Positions 1 to 11,225 are shown, numbered from the stretch's first letter. The stretch: 64,000 nucleotides of DNA from Malachius bipustulatus (GCA_910589415.1 OU342631.1:6076001-6140000); one strand, 5' to 3'. Translations and numbers: made by a program. Notes: generated by a model not told the origin, from the letters alone.

Positions 1-46
1 CCAGTGCATGCACATCATTAATAGGACAAGTTCTATTTAGTTATAA

Positions 47-278
47 GGCTAGGCGCGCACTAGCGATTTTTAGTTGTGCTACTGTTTAGTCGCAAAAATG
101 AAACATTCGTGTTTTTAGATAATGGAAGCAAATTACGTGACTAAATAATCGCACGACTAAAAATACAACGTGTCCATGATTGGTATGACCACATAAATGT
201 ACCTCCTTGCAGACACGTGCACGTAACGCACTGAGACCAAACATCGTGCGACCAAAAATCGCTAGTGCGCATCTAGCC
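47..278. mobile_element. PIF/Harbinger-like MITE with 3-bp TAA target duplication
   Basis: The outer ends are inverted repeats: GGCTAGGCGCGCACTAGCGA on the left and the complement of AAAATCGCTAGTGCGCATCT on the right, with a few mismatches over about 27 bp. TAA precedes the left end (44-46) and follows the right end (279-281), the 3-bp target duplication expected for PIF/Harbinger elements. The 232-bp interior has no coding capacity and contains further copies of a CGACTAAAAAT-like motif in both orientations. The superfamily call rests on the target duplication only. Confidence 0.7.
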
Positions 279-1489
279 TAAGGCCTTTCGTCCACCAAGA
301 AAACCTATACAAGGCAACCAGTTGCTCACGACTGATGAGAAATATTTATAGAACTGTAATTTAGTTTATAAAATAGTTATCAATATCTATCGATCGCCTG
401 TAATTATTTGACTGAGAAAATATAGTGACTGCGGAATCGCAATTCGATAAAAATATCGCCTATCACTACATTTCATTACAACTCAAGCTTCTCATCCACC
501 GTGACGACCACGAGCAGTCAAAGTGAAAGCCTGTTTCAAAATATGTACCCCGCAAAATACATTTTGACATTTTGAAATTTCATAATCATTTTATGAAATA
601 ACTTAATTTTTTATGATTTTATCCTATTAAAGCGATTCTGAACCACCGTTTTCTTCAACCTTATCAAAATCCGGACCAAAATTGTTTACGTTTTCTTCCT
701 CGTATTTGTAAGTATGTACCTACATGTTGTATCCAGCGAAAACATACACATCAAGTCACTCGCGATCAAGACCAGTTAGTTGCCTTAACAATTTAACATT
801 AGCAAATCATGGCAAAAGTATGTAGGAGCAAGGTAAAATCTTTTTATATTCGTCTAAATTTAAAAATAGGTGGTCTGGAAATGATAAGCAAAAAAAACTT
901 GAAAGCGTAGGGGGTGATTCTACTTGAAGAATTTATGCCACAAAAGTTCCTAGAGATAACATTTTTTTCAAAATTTAAAAAAATGGCCGAATTACAGGTT
1001 TTAGAATTTTTGTCGAAATTTTTGACCGCATCAGTTTTTTTCAAGTAAGTAAAATAGGTAGTACTTTTGTTAGCGATTCGATTATGTTTAATTGGTAAGC
1101 AAGTTTATAACTTATGTACCTACCTACCTATAATATGGATTTGTTTTTTCTTCTGAATCTTCATAGCATTTTGCTGCATCACGATAAGATGAGTGTTTTC
1201 GATAAAAGTGTTTTTGTAGTGAATGACTACAATAAAAACGACTTTTGATCATAATTTTTAATATAAGTAGCAGTAGTAGCATTTAATGCGGGAGTTCCCC
1301 CAAACACCAGCTTACGTGAAATTTACAAGAACAGCTGGCAGTTTCCATTCCCGGAAAAGTAGTATCAATTTTTAATTTATTAATAATCGTCCACTATACT
1401 TTTGCTTATGATGTAAATATAAATTTAAAAACGGTGAAGATATTAAAAGCCGAGGTTAAAACCAATTTAACTTAGAGCCACTTTAACAG
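279..1489. other. Unannotated AT-rich stretch
   Basis: No gene or clear inverted repeat was found. Short open frames occur only in low-complexity A/T sequence. A TACC run (about 1116-1130) is one instance of the window-wide TACC/GGTA motif. Confidence 0.5.
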
Positions 1490-1640
1490 TATATTCTTCA
1501 ACGAGCGAGGATGATGGCTATTTTTAATGAAGACGAAACTTTCGACATGACCCACAGGCGAGTGTTGGAACGTCTAAATAGCCATTCTCCGCGAGAATAT
1601 AAGCCACTATTTTCTCTACGACTTTATGAGAAAATCAGCA
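1490..1640 (+). repeat. Dispersed repeat R, copy 1, with short conserved ORF
   Basis: This block resembles 41700-41852. Shared landmarks in the same order are a TATATTCTTCAACGAGCG-like start, an ATGATGG start codon pair, a GACGAAACTTT-like segment, and TTCTCCGCGAGA followed by an ACTTTCTCTAC-like segment. In this copy the reading frame from the double ATG (1511) stays open to 1732, past the homologous block; in the other copy it stops after 41 codons. The two peptides agree mainly at their ends (MM at the start; R-E-K-L-SL near the end). I do not recognise the peptide. Confidence 0.5.
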
Positions 1641-1664
1641 TTTATAACTCGATTGACTCGAGGA

Positions 1665-2330
1665 TTGACCCTCGTTTCATCACGTTTACCCACCAAATAA
1701 TTTTATATTACCACCTTTTAGTTTCTGTGTAATTGCAAAAAGAAAAATTACCGGCTCCCTGAACAAAATGTCCAAATTTTGTAAATAGTGACGCTTTTTG
1801 GTCATTCTTTTGACCCTCGATTTGACCATTGTTTTACCACGTTTGATCACCCAGTAATTTTGTTTGAGCACATCCAGATTTTTTCTCTTGCAGTCCCGGT
1901 TCATTTCACATCTCTCTGGATGATATATTAGTTCCCGGCTCGATTTCCGGGTATAGAATCTTGCTAATGCCGTTTGACGATCTCCTGATAACGAATGACG
2001 TACCGTTGAAATCGAGGTTGAAATATTTTGACCACCCCCTCGAACAAAACTTGAGCGAAAGTAAGCATAACAACGAACTCTTGAAAAAATCTTCAAAATT
2101 GTGTAAATAGTGACGATTTTCTGCTCATGGGTTTGACCATCGTGTGACTACGTTTGACCACCGATTGATTTTGTTTGAACACCGTCTCTTTTTGTGTAAT
2201 TGCAAAAAAAATCCCAAATAACTTCACAAAATGTTCCAAACTGTGTAAATAGTAACGTTTTATTGCGCGTTATTTTAACCATCGTTTGAGCACGTTTTTG
2301 ATAACCAATAGCGAATAAATTGAATTATGA
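1665..2330. repeat. Degenerate tandem repeat array
   Basis: Three diverged units share the landmarks GTAAATAGTGACG (1781, 2103 and, as GTAAATAGTAACG, 2244), then a TTGACCATCGTTTGA-like segment, CCACGTTTGACCACC, a TTTTGTTTGA-like segment and GTGTAATTGCAAAAA. The spacings of about 322 and 141 bp suggest a missing or decayed unit. A partial unit lies around 1680-1740. A 136-codon minus frame across it (1686-2096) reads through repeat sequence and is not called as a gene. Confidence 0.55.
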
Positions 2331-2934
2331 ATAAACCAAATTGTTTACATCTAAAATGACTTCTAAGTTAAATCAAATATCTTAAACTACAGGGTGATCC
2401 TGAAATGGTGGACACGGGCAGCACCAGGATATTCATTGTGGATTAAAGGATTCTAAGTTACTAAGTTCGTTTACTCTCTTTTTAGTATGGCACCCTTAAG
2501 AAGACACGACCACTTTTGTGGAAAAAAAGTCACAACGCTGCACTGGATTTCTTTGGGAATAAAAATATTGTGTACATAGGTCTATAATACCTAGTAAGAT
2601 GTTACCATGGAAACACATGAAATGGCAAGTCCAGCAAGTTTAAAGAAATTATCTTTGCGGGGATACATATTCGATAATATCATTAAAAATTTATTTCAGT
2701 TGCATTGTTGAACTGGAATTCAAATAACAATGCCAAATTGAAAATTTTTGTTGAACTCGGGGAATAAGTATAGAATTCGAGGTAGAATTTGAGTTCCCGT
2801 AATTCCGTTACCTACCGATAATAAAAAAAAAACATCATAATAGTTGTTTGAAATTAAGTAGTGTTTTGCCATTGGAAGAGTTGTAAATTTGACTGCCATT
2901 TTGATTTAAATTTTAAAAAATGACATCCTATTAT
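2331..2934. other. Unannotated stretch with one isolated transposon end
   Basis: A TACAGGGTGATCC start at about 2392 looks like the left end of a CAGGGTG-family element, but no matching right end was found nearby. Nothing else is recognised. Confidence 0.4.
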
Positions 2935-3096
2935 GAGCGTTTTCAGACCTAACGACACGATACCGACACGACACAGGCAACTATATCGGAGCATGCAAAA
3001 ATGTATTATTGCAATTATTGCAATAATACATTTTTGCATGCTCCGATAGTTGCCTGTGTCGTGTCGGTATCGTGTCGTTTAGGTCTGAAAACGCTC
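2935..3096. repeat. Near-perfect 162-bp foldback element
   Basis: The arms GAGCGTTTTCAGACCTAACG... and ...GTTTAGGTCTGAAAACGCTC are almost exact reverse complements over about 78 bp. They meet in a 3-nt loop at TTGCAATTATTGCAA, so the whole element would fold into one long hairpin. A GTGTCGGTATCGTGTCG motif repeats in each arm. Open frames on both strands here are by-products of the palindrome. The superfamily is not determined. Confidence 0.85.
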
Positions 3097-3481
3097 TATA
3101 TCTCGCTAACAAGGCGTGGAAGCAATTTTTGTTTTATATTTCCAATCTTTTTTGTCATCCTCTACAATACTCTTTATAAGGGATCACCTTTATATTTATA
3201 GTACGAGAAACTTGGCTCAAAAACCGGTGACAAAAGGAAGTACCATCTACCGTTTCGAGGCGGATTTAAAAATTTAAACAATGACTTTCGTTGACTTAAC
3301 CTGAATAATAAAATTTAACTATTGTCAAAGATAGGTACTGTAAATTGATATCAATGAAATCATCCCAATTCACTTACAAATTTTGGTACCTACTAGGTCC
3401 GCCCCGAACGAATAGATGTCGCTGTCTCAGTATCGTCGACCAAATACATGTATTTCACTGAGAGTTTGATGACAAGTATTA
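3097..3481. other. Unannotated stretch
   Basis: AT-rich sequence without recognisable coding or inverted repeats. A TACCTACTAGGT run is another instance of the TACC motif. Confidence 0.4.
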
Positions 3482-4248
3482 TGATTCATAATACGTGCGC
3501 AGAACTTCAGGATGTAGGTATAGCACGTTCAAAAATAAAATAAAAAAAATTATTATTAACATGGGTCCGCAAACGAACCGTTTTCGTGATACAGGGTGTC
3601 GAAAAAATTATTTGACGATATCTTAGGAACTGTTTGAGATACAGAATACAGCTTTTGTACACATCTTCTCATTAATTTTATCTACGTTTAGAGTGAAAAA
3701 AAAAATATCTGGCAGTCAAACAAATCGTAAAACAAAATTATCAAAAACAAGTGATGTTTGTTCATAACAAAACATGTTGTCACTTTTATTTGTTTCATCA
3801 TAAAATGCCTCGTAAAACACTGTTTTTCTCAAAAACAGTTCACGTTTTCTATCTTCTCTCTTCTATGTTTTCTCTTCGAGCATTTGATCAAGAGAGCCTT
3901 TTTTGTGTAGAAAACATTGACAGTTTAAAATGTGCACCCACAATGCTAATTTTTGCAGTGTCTTAGAAATTAGGGGCAAAAAAATTCAAGCAATCCCAAA
4001 ATCTCCGTCACTGCTATATGAAATAAATTTAATCAGAGCTGAAAAAGTAAATAATATTAATGATAAGATGCGTACAAAAATTCAGTTTTATATCTGAAAG
4101 GGTTCCTGAGAAATTATCAAAAAAAACTGAAAAAAATATATTTTCTTGACACCATGTAAATAGTGGGTGTGCTATTATAAAATAGTTACGTTATTAGGAA
4201 CTTTTTTCATATTTTTGAACGAGCTATCACATCCTGAAGTCCTGCGCA
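3482..4248. mobile_element. Family G palindromic element, copy 1
   Basis: The left part (GTGCGCAGAACTTCAGGATG, then a CGTTCAAAAATA segment) is inverted at the right end (TATTTTTGAACGAGCTATCA, then CATCCTGAAGTCCTGCGCAG). The interior is non-coding and carries a CGTTTTCGTGATACAGGGTG motif and the block AGGGGCAAAAAAATTCAAGC. A second copy is at 33931-34669 and a diverged relative at 45635-46371. The terminal CAGGGTGATTC seen in other copies is missing on the left and the right TIR stops short, so this copy is truncated at both ends. Confidence 0.75.
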
Positions 4249-4462
4249 GGATATCAGCTCGACCAAAATACCCCGCTGTGCTTTAATCCCATGGGTCAGC
4301 TCGACCAAGCACCTACTTATCTGACAATTCTTAGACCAGTTGCATTGTTGCCAGACTGAACAAAATATCTTTAGCAGTGATTTTGTTTTATACTCGATTT
4401 TATAGAGTGGTTCATCCCTGCAACACTTCTATAGCTTATGTTTATAATATTTGTGTCGTATA

Positions 4463-4744
4463 CAGGGTGCACCATGTATCCTTCCTTCTCTATATTGCTT
4501 GCTATCTCCTTACGCTAACAGATACAGGGTCGGTTAAACAAGTCCAAAGGAGCGCAATTTTGTTGCCATCTCGATTCCGTCGAGACATACAAGATATCTG
4601 TGACCGTTCCTGAAATATCCTGAAAAAACTGACGAATTCGAGATGGCCACAAAACTGCGCATCTTTTCTCTAATTTAACCGACCCTGTATCTCTTTATCT
4701 CTTAGCGTTCAGGAGATATAGAGAAGGATACATGGTGCACCCTG
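4463..4744. mobile_element. Family A short palindromic element, split by a nested insertion
   Basis: It begins CAGGGTGCACCATGTATCC and ends with the complement, GGATACATGGTGCACCCTG, with TA on both sides. The arms continue through a TTCTCTATAT segment to an ACGCTAACAGA / TCTCTTAGCGT junction, where element 4525-4687 is inserted. Without the insertion the element would be about 120 bp and almost completely palindromic. The ends match those of the 2.8-kb element at 21791-24617, so this looks like an internally deleted member of that family. Confidence 0.8.
4525..4687. mobile_element. Family B short element nested in family A
   Basis: TIRs CAGGGTCGGTTAAA and TTTAACCGACCCTG lie between TA dinucleotides. 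Internal inverted matches include GCGCAATTTTGTTGCCATCT against AGATGGCCACAAAACTGCGC. It has no coding. It is a short relative of 5921-6854, 22629-23513 and 40988-41643, which share the CGGTTAAATTAGAG / GCGCAA subterminal block. Confidence 0.8.
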
Positions 4745-4831
4745 TATATCTTTCAAAAATCGCCCGATCGCATGACTAATAATCAGAGTTTCGACACCAC
4801 ACTACGCCGTCGACTAATAATTTACGATATA

Positions 4832-5190
4832 CAGTGCCCGCCAAAAATTTCGCACCATATGTGAATTTTTTTTTGTTTTCCATCTTTTTTTGAAAACTTT
4901 TTTGTCATAAGTTTGCGCTTTCAAAAAGATTAAATTTCAGCACATCATTGTATCCATGGTGTGAATTTTAGTTCAAGATAAAAGTTCTTCTAAACTTCAA
5001 AATCATAAAAAACATGATACATATTTCGAAAACTAAACGTGTTTTGCGGGAAATTTCGGCAAAATTCGTTTGATATTCACCAAATGTAATGTCAGTTATG
5101 ATTGAGCAAAAAGTTTAAATTCCAATAATTGTAAATTTTTAGCCACCTGTATAAAAATTTTAATCTATCATAACTGACATTACATTTGTG
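4832..5190. mobile_element. Tc1-like left end and internal inverted repeat (remnant)
   Basis: The left end CAGTGCCCGCCAAAAATTTC preceded by TA resembles Tc1-type termini. Near the right edge a perfect inverted pair, CAAATGTAATGTCAGTTATG (about 5081) and its complement (about 5168), encloses about 65 bp. No matching CAGTGCCCG right terminus was found, so this is either truncated or two adjacent remnants. No transposase coding is visible. Confidence 0.4.
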
Positions 5191-5920
5191 ACCTGGCTTG
5201 TGACTGACACAAAATATGCAAACCGAGATGCAAACCTTCTTATTAAAGGTCAGGTCTGGCACTCAGTTTGGCAACTATGGAATAAAAGTGTAACGTAAGT
5301 TCATAATTTCATAATTTCAGGAAATTCTCCAATTTCCTGTTTTATGACCGGAACGAAAATGTTTATCCTTGAGTTCGACGTTAAGGGATTGAAATTGGGT
5401 ATCTTGGTCGAGCTGGCATACGCCCTATGAATCACCCTGTATAGTTGAGGGTATTTGATTAAAGCGAGGGTTAAAGTGGCTTTCGACTTCATTATGAAAT
5501 CTGCCAAAATACTTAAATGTCAAATCAAAATGATTAACTTTACTGATACACGCGGGATAATATGAGCTATCGACAACCAGTATCACCCGAGGTATCACCT
5601 CACACCTCATCTCAGTCTATGTCCTATTACGCAGTTGTTACAAGGTGTTGTCGAGCTTTCCTCTAGAAGTTTGACTTACGGATTTCCCCAAGACATTCAG
5701 TCAGTAAAGTACCCTTTTCTTCACCCCACCCCCCACCCCCCCGCTCCGCCACATAGTTTTCAATCAGGGATCATGTTTTAATGACATGACATGAGTAAAG
5801 TCGTTATGATATAATGTAATGCGAGATGTAATGTATAGTAGAAACAAACCCAATACCTACACAACACATAATAATATTTTGCAGGAAAATACGGGGTTAG
5901 AGCTATTTCAAGGGCCACTA
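5191..5920. other. Unannotated stretch with C-rich run
   Basis: It holds an isolated right transposon end (GAATCACCCTGTA at about 5431) and a C-rich low-complexity tract (about 5723-5745). The motif AGCTCGACCAAG occurs at about 4256 and 4297 and inverted at about 5397, a weak sign of an older inverted repeat across this region. No gene was found. Confidence 0.35.
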
Positions 5921-6854
5921 CAGGGATATCTTAAACCATTGAAGATACGAGTTCGGTTAAATTAGAGTAAAGATGCGCAATTTTGTGACCATCTCGAATC
6001 CGTCAAAACATGCGAGATATCTGTGACCTTTCCTTGCTGAACTACCTATCCTGAAAAAACTGAAAAATTGAGATCGAGATTTCTTATTTACGTCATATCT
6101 TTTTTATTATTGGATGGAAGTTAATAAATAATTTTTTTGTAGGCTTACATAAGTCAGCAAGAGCTATCCCAGGAGCTACCCATCTGACGTTTTAAAAATT
6201 TGCAAGGCCGACAAGATCTTGTAGTTTTCATAGTCAACTTTCGTTTTTCTTATGGCCGCCATATTTTTTTTTCGTTGGGTATGAAAAAAACAATGGAAAC
6301 CAAAAACGTCAAAACAATAAACTTCAAAAAATAAATTTCAAAAATTTTTTATCTTTTTTTTTTTTAAAGAACTTTTTAAACCAAATATCATAGAGAAATT
6401 AAAAAACTATAAGGCAAGCAGTATGACTTTGAAAAAAGAGGAATAAAAATTTTGTAATTTTTTTTTCTGAAGTTTATTAATTTTTGGTTTCCATTATGTT
6501 TTTCTTATCGAACGACATAAAAAAATAATATGGCGGGCATAAGAAAAAAGAAGGTTGACTATGAAAACTCTGGGATCTAGTCGGCTTTGAAAATTTTTGA
6601 AACGTCAGGTGGGTAGCTCTTGGCGACTTATGTAAGTCTACGAAAAATTATTTATTAATTTCCAATTATAAGAAAGATATGACAAAAATAAGATTTCTCG
6701 ATTTTTCAGTTTTTTCAGGATATTTCCCGAGATATTTCCGGAAATAATAAGGAAATTTCAAATTTCTTATTCGCAAAATACTCGTATAAAAATAGCGCGC
6801 AACTTTTCTCTAATTTAACCAAACTCGTATCTTCAATGGATTAAGATATCCCTG
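5921..6854. mobile_element. Family B long palindromic element, copy 1
   Basis: The ends CAGGGATATCTTAAACCATT and its near complement AATGGATTAAGATATCCCTG are flanked by TA. Inverted homology runs through a GATACGAGTTCGGTTAAATT segment, TCCTGAAAAAACTGA, a TTAATAAATAATTTTT block and an ATGGCCGCCATATT block to a centre near 6390, so the 934-bp element is one large imperfect hairpin. It has no coding. The related copy at 22629-23513 has the same architecture. Confidence 0.85.
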
Positions 6855-8348
6855 TAGTCTCCCTTTAAATACCCTGTAAACCCACCTGAATTTTTTCAAC
6901 TAGGTACTTTTTTTTGTTATTGTCATTGATGTCTCTTTTTTTCGTTGTAATGAAAAATTCTGACTCTACAGGTACCTACCTACCTATTCGGCGTATTAAA
7001 ACAGGACTTGGGACTTGGACTATTAAATAAATAATCATTTTATTTAATAGTCTTACAATTAGATAGGAAAGTAAAGTACCTACCTAAGTAAGTATGTAAA
7101 AAAAGAAAAAAGAATGGTCTTCCTAAGAGTGATGAACTGATGACTCACGAAGCTTAAGATAGCTGCACTAATAAAACCCAAACTACCTAAAGTATGTCAT
7201 CTTTTTGGACACCTATTATTGGATTCAAAATCTATTTATCTTATACTTATTTTGTTTTATTCCCGACTTTACGCTAGTAGAAACTAGAAACTGGGAGCTG
7301 GACCACCCTGTAGGTGTAGTAGTTGTGGTGATAAAGAAATAATTTATACGCAATTAATGCACTTGACTTTTAGATAACTGGTGTTCGAGTGGTGAACTGA
7401 TGACTTATATAAAGTTAGAGGAAATACTGGTACTTACCATTATGATAAGCGCTAGATATGATAACTTATCCAAAAATACTCAATTATCCAAATAGTTGAT
7501 AAGGCTAGAGAAATCGGTCACTTCAATAAGGCCAAGAAGCGTGTAAGTGGAGACTGGAGACGGCAAGTGAGCAGACTCTTCAACTTCTACAGCCACAAAG
7601 ACACCTCTATAAACAAATGAGTAACTTTGATTTTCTTAACAACCAACGAAATCACACCGTGCGTTACTACCGTATATGCTGCCAGTCTATGCCATGACTA
7701 TTTTACATTGTCCCGAACGCGAACAATGCTTTATAGTTATGTGTGTCGGTCTAACCATTGTGTTTGTCTTGAGCAGTTGAGCAGCGTGCCGGAATGAAAT
7801 AACGAAATAAGAAATAACCTCCGCCGGCCACCGTTCCTCTGCTGCTCTGCTCTGGCTGGCCAACAGCTGTGCATCAAGCAACAGCAACTAACAGCAACAG
7901 TGCAATCTGGCTGGAGAGGCAGAGGCTGGTATTTCATTTCACCGTTCTGCTCTGCTGTGCTGTGATCTTTGCCTTCGCTAGCCTGCTAGGCTAGCGGGCT
8001 AGCCTCCTGCAGCATGCATGCATAGATCACAGCAATAAACTTAATTTCTCTGTTGGACGCAAAACAGACTAGGCAAATCGCATGGCGCCGCGGTTCGCCG
8101 TGTAGTATTTTGTTGGTCGTGTAGTGTACCTATTTTGTATTTATTATTTGTTTGTATTGTACCTATTTGTGTAATATAACAAGCCTGACCTTGGCACAAG
8201 TAACTCGTATGCAAACCAAACAGTCTATTTTGCACCTAATTATTAATAATTACGCATGTTCGAATGTTACGGCTTGTAATTATTAATTGGAATTTGTCGA
8301 ATTCATTATAACTATGTACCTAATTTAAAAAAATATACATTAATAAAG
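6855..8348. other. Unannotated region with a small hairpin and a GC-richer patch
   Basis: A short palindrome at 7016-7050 pairs ACTATTAAATAAA with TTTATTTAATAGT. A GC-richer, Gln/Ser-codon-like patch at about 7770-8030 contains repeated CTGCTCTGCT and CAACAGCAA words and a GCTAGCCTGCTAGGCTAGC self-complementary run. Two overlapping minus frames there (7687-7937) are low-complexity and unrecognised. It could be an untranslated exon or regulatory DNA, but nothing fixes that. Confidence 0.35.
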
Positions 8349-8913
8349 GTTGTTCGGTAACGGGCCAGCCAAAATCAAACGTCATGTATAAAATCGTATT
8401 TTAGGCATAAACAAAGAATAACGTTTTTTCAGATCGGGTATCGTTTGGGAAATATTGCCAAAATGATTTTCCAAAACTGAACGCGCGGGCTAATTAAAAT
8501 AGGTAACACTTTAAACAACAAACTCAAACAAAAAGTTACTCACCGTTGACACTTCTGATTAAATGATAAGACGCTGTCAACTAATAAATTATAAATTTTA
8601 AATTTCATAGCTAATGCCACTCGGGCTAATAAGTTAGCAACGAAAAGTTAGCAGCAGGAGTGGCTAAACATCCGGCTCCAGTACGACGATAATTTAATTA
8701 CATAGTCTCTGCTATTATTTCTTGAACGACAATGAAATGCCACTTCATGAAGTCATGTGAGGATATTTGCATGTGAAAATAAAAAAATCTAGCCATGTAA
8801 ATTGGGCAGTTCTTGTATTACAATAGATCATTTTTACAGCTGGAAACCTGAACTTCCAAAATTCATGGCGGCCGTTCTGGGCCCGGACAAGACGAGTTTT
8901 TACTTTTTTTATA

Positions 8914-9779
8914 CAGGGTGGCCCAGCGAAAACGTACCAGGCTTTGATAACTTGAAAACTGAAGATGCCCGCGAAAAACGCCGAAACAGGTCGATTTTCT
9001 TATCGAGGGGGACATATTTTCGTGACAAATTTAACCACCCAAGTTCACCCCCTTATGGCAGGGGTAGCTACCCCTTTGCTTATCATCATAGGGAACAGAT
9101 ATCGAGTGATACATTATTTGAAAGCTACTGGAATTCTCTTTACATCGATGTCAAACATTTTGGGCTTCGCGTACATACAGGCTGGCCCAACGAAAACGTC
9201 ACTCGTCACTCGCCTTAATAATTTGGAAACTGAAGATGTACGCGAAAAACGCCGAAACAGGTCGATTTTGTTATCAAAGTAGGCATATTTTCGTGACAAA
9301 TTTAACTACCCAAGTTGATCCCCTTGGCAGGGGTAGCTACTATGATGATAAACAAAGGGGTAGCTATCCCTGCCAAGGGGGTGAACTTGAGTAGGTAGTT
9401 AAATTTGTCACGAAAATATGTCCCCCTCGATAACAAAATCGACCTGTTCCGGCGTTTTTTGCGTACATCTTCAGTTTCCAAGTTATTAAGGCGAGTGACG
9501 TTTTCGTTGGGCCACCCTGTATGTAAGCGAAATCCAAAATGTTTGATATCGTTGTGAAGAGAATTCAAATAGGTAGCTTTCAAATGATGTATCATTCGAT
9601 ATCTGTTCCCTATGATGATAAGCAAAGGAAACCCCTGCCAAGGGGGTGAACTTGGGTGGTTAAATTTGTCACGAAAATATGTCCCCCTCGATAACAAAAT
9701 CGACCTGTTGCGGCTTTTTTCGCGTACATCTTCAGTTTTCAAGTTATTAAGCTTGGTACGTTTTCGCTGGGCCACCCTG
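8914..9779. mobile_element. Family C element with two-level symmetry, nested in the foldback
   Basis: The ends CAGGGTGGCCCAGCGAAAAC and GTTTTCGCTGGGCCACCCTG are flanked by TA. Each half is itself two direct units: a second CAGG-TGGCCCAACGAAAAC start appears at about 9178 and its mirror GTTTTCGTTGGGCCACCCTG at about 9502-9521. The unit order is therefore unit, unit, inverted unit, inverted unit around a centre near 9345. Units share AACTGAAGATG, CGAAAAACGCCGAAACAGGT, TTTTCGTGACAAATTTAAC and GGCAGGGGTAGCTA. Open frames of up to 173 codons here arise from the repeat and are not genes. Part of another copy is at 11226-11609. Confidence 0.85.
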
Positions 9780-9781
9780 TA

Positions 9782-10460
9782 TAAAACATCAACGACGTAC
9801 GAAAGACAGTTTTTATAGCCCAAAATCTAAAATTACAACACCTGAATATTTAGATTTGGAAATTCAAAAAAAATCATGGCGGCCGTTTTCTCTCTTTTTG
9901 GTTTGGGAAAATAAAAACATCATCGACGCACTCAAGGCAGTTTTTATAGCCCAAAATCTGAAATTTCAACACCTGAATATGCGGATTCGGAATTTAAAAA
10001 AATAACGGTGACCGTTCTGTGCCCAAACAAGGCGTTTTCACAACGGCGTGAAAGGGTTAATCTTTTCCTGTCGTTTGCAAAAATTAGAAACCCCAGCAAC
10101 GCATCAAGTACAGTTTTTGTAGCTGAATATCAGGATATTCAAATGTTGTAATTTTCCATTTTCAGCTATAAAAACTTCCCTTGATGTGTTGCTGGGGTTT
10201 TTATTTTTCAAAACGAAGGATAAAGTTAACCCTCTGTCCGCCGTTGTGAAAACTCTTCTTGTGCGAGCCCAGAACGGCCGCTACGATTTTTTGAATTTCC
10301 GATTCCAGATATTCAGGTGTTGTAATTTTTGATTTTAGGCTATAAAAACTGCCTTTGGTGCGTTGCTGGGGTTTTTATTTTTTGACACGAAGGAGAAAGA
10401 TCAACTCTGTCGCGACGTTGTAAAAACTCGTCTTGTCCGGGCCCAGAACGGCCGCCATGA
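9782..10460. repeat. Four-unit inverted array at the core of the foldback
   Basis: Two units on each side of a centre near 10130 (AGCTGAATATCAGGATATTC) share TATAGCCCAAAATCT-like, ACACCTGAATAT, AACGGCCGCCAT-like, AAAACCCCAGCAACGCA and ACAAGACGAGTTTT-like blocks, in opposite orientation on the two sides. The first unit on the left has lost its distal part next to the family C insertion. No coding is seen. Confidence 0.7.
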
Positions 10461-10934
10461 ACTTTGGAAGTTCAGTTTTCCAGGTGTAAAAATGATCTTG
10501 AAATACAAGAAGTGCCCATTATACGTGGCTAGGATTTCTCAATTTTTACATTCAAATATCCTCACATGACTTGCATGAAGTGGCATTTCATTGCCGTTCA
10601 AGAAATAATAGCAGACTATTATGTAATTAAATCATCATCGTACTGGAGCCGGATGTTTAGCCACTCCCGTTGCTAGCTTTTCGTTGCTAACTTCACCCGA
10701 GTGCTAATGCCTTGATTTTACATTTTGAGTGCTATATGTATATTTCCTAAACAAAGCCCGATCTGAAAAACCGTTATTCTTTTTTTTTATATTAAAAATA
10801 CGATTTTATACATGACGATTTGATTTTTGGATGGACCGTTACCGAATATCTTGTATACACAGTGTTCAGTGTCACATATTCGGGGTGTATCTAAATAACA
10901 CCGAACAGGTTTAAGGGCTCATTCTTTGGTAAAA

Positions 10935-11217
10935 AATAAGGAATATTTACATCCACGTATCAGTTCTACAAGTTCCATCAATTTTTTCGGAACCGAGGAG
11001 CGAAATAGGGGTGCTGGGTGGGTAAGAAGCTAAAAACAGCCATTGCAAACTAATATTAAGGTCACAACTACACTCCTTATTGACACTACGGTCGCATTGC
11101 TATTTTTTTCTTCACTTTCAGGGCAAGCAATAATATCTTCGAAATTAACAGTAGCACGATTATTATTTTGAATTTTGCGTTTATTTTGCATTTACATTCC
11201 AAAAAACGTGACATCAG
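10935..11217 (-). mobile_element. Family D element, copy 1 (truncated)
   Basis: Bases 10960-11210 are the reverse complement of about 21070-21310, with very high identity over GAGGAGCGAAATAGGGGTGC, TGGGTGGGTAAGAAGCTAAA and GCAAACTAATATTAAGGTCA. A TTTACATCCACG terminus at about 10935 corresponds to the TTTACATCCGCGG terminus of the full copy (20759-21324). The other half is missing, cut at the start of the family C fragment at 11226. Confidence 0.75.
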
Positions 11218-11225
11218 TCCCTATA

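Larger units (their letters stand above)
8349..10850. mobile_element. Large 2.5-kb foldback element with nested insertion
   Basis: The outer inverted repeats are GTTCGGTAACGG plus CATGTATAAAATCGTA on the left, and TACGATTTTATACATGACG plus CCGTTACCGAA on the right. Homology between the arms continues for over 500 bp: GGCTAAACATCCGGCTCCAG against CTGGAGCCGGATGTTTAGCC, TTCTTGAACGACAATGAAAT against ATTTCATTGCCGTTCAAGAA, and GGCGGCCGTTCTGGGCCCGG against its complement. Between the arms sit a later insertion (8914-9779) and an inverted array (9782-10460). A similar GTTGTTCGGTAACG terminus occurs alone at about 49600. No target duplication or superfamily was identified. Confidence 0.8.

Noticed and set aside
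1686..2096. 136-codon minus frame
   Set aside because: It spans degenerate tandem repeats with no recognisable motif.
2854..3201. Short open frames on both strands across the 162-bp palindrome
   Set aside because: They are mirror translations of the foldback arms and have no coding features.
4249..5434. AGCTCGACCAAG direct and inverted copies as the TIRs of a 1.2-kb element
   Set aside because: Only about 16-20 bp match and one side carries two copies; no flanking duplication.
7687..7937. Overlapping minus frames in the GC-richer patch
   Set aside because: Low-complexity CTG/CAG-like words and no splice or family support.
8802..9823. Open frames of 105-173 codons
   Set aside because: They read through family C repeat units and recur wherever the repeat occurs; composition and start sites follow the repeat, not a gene.
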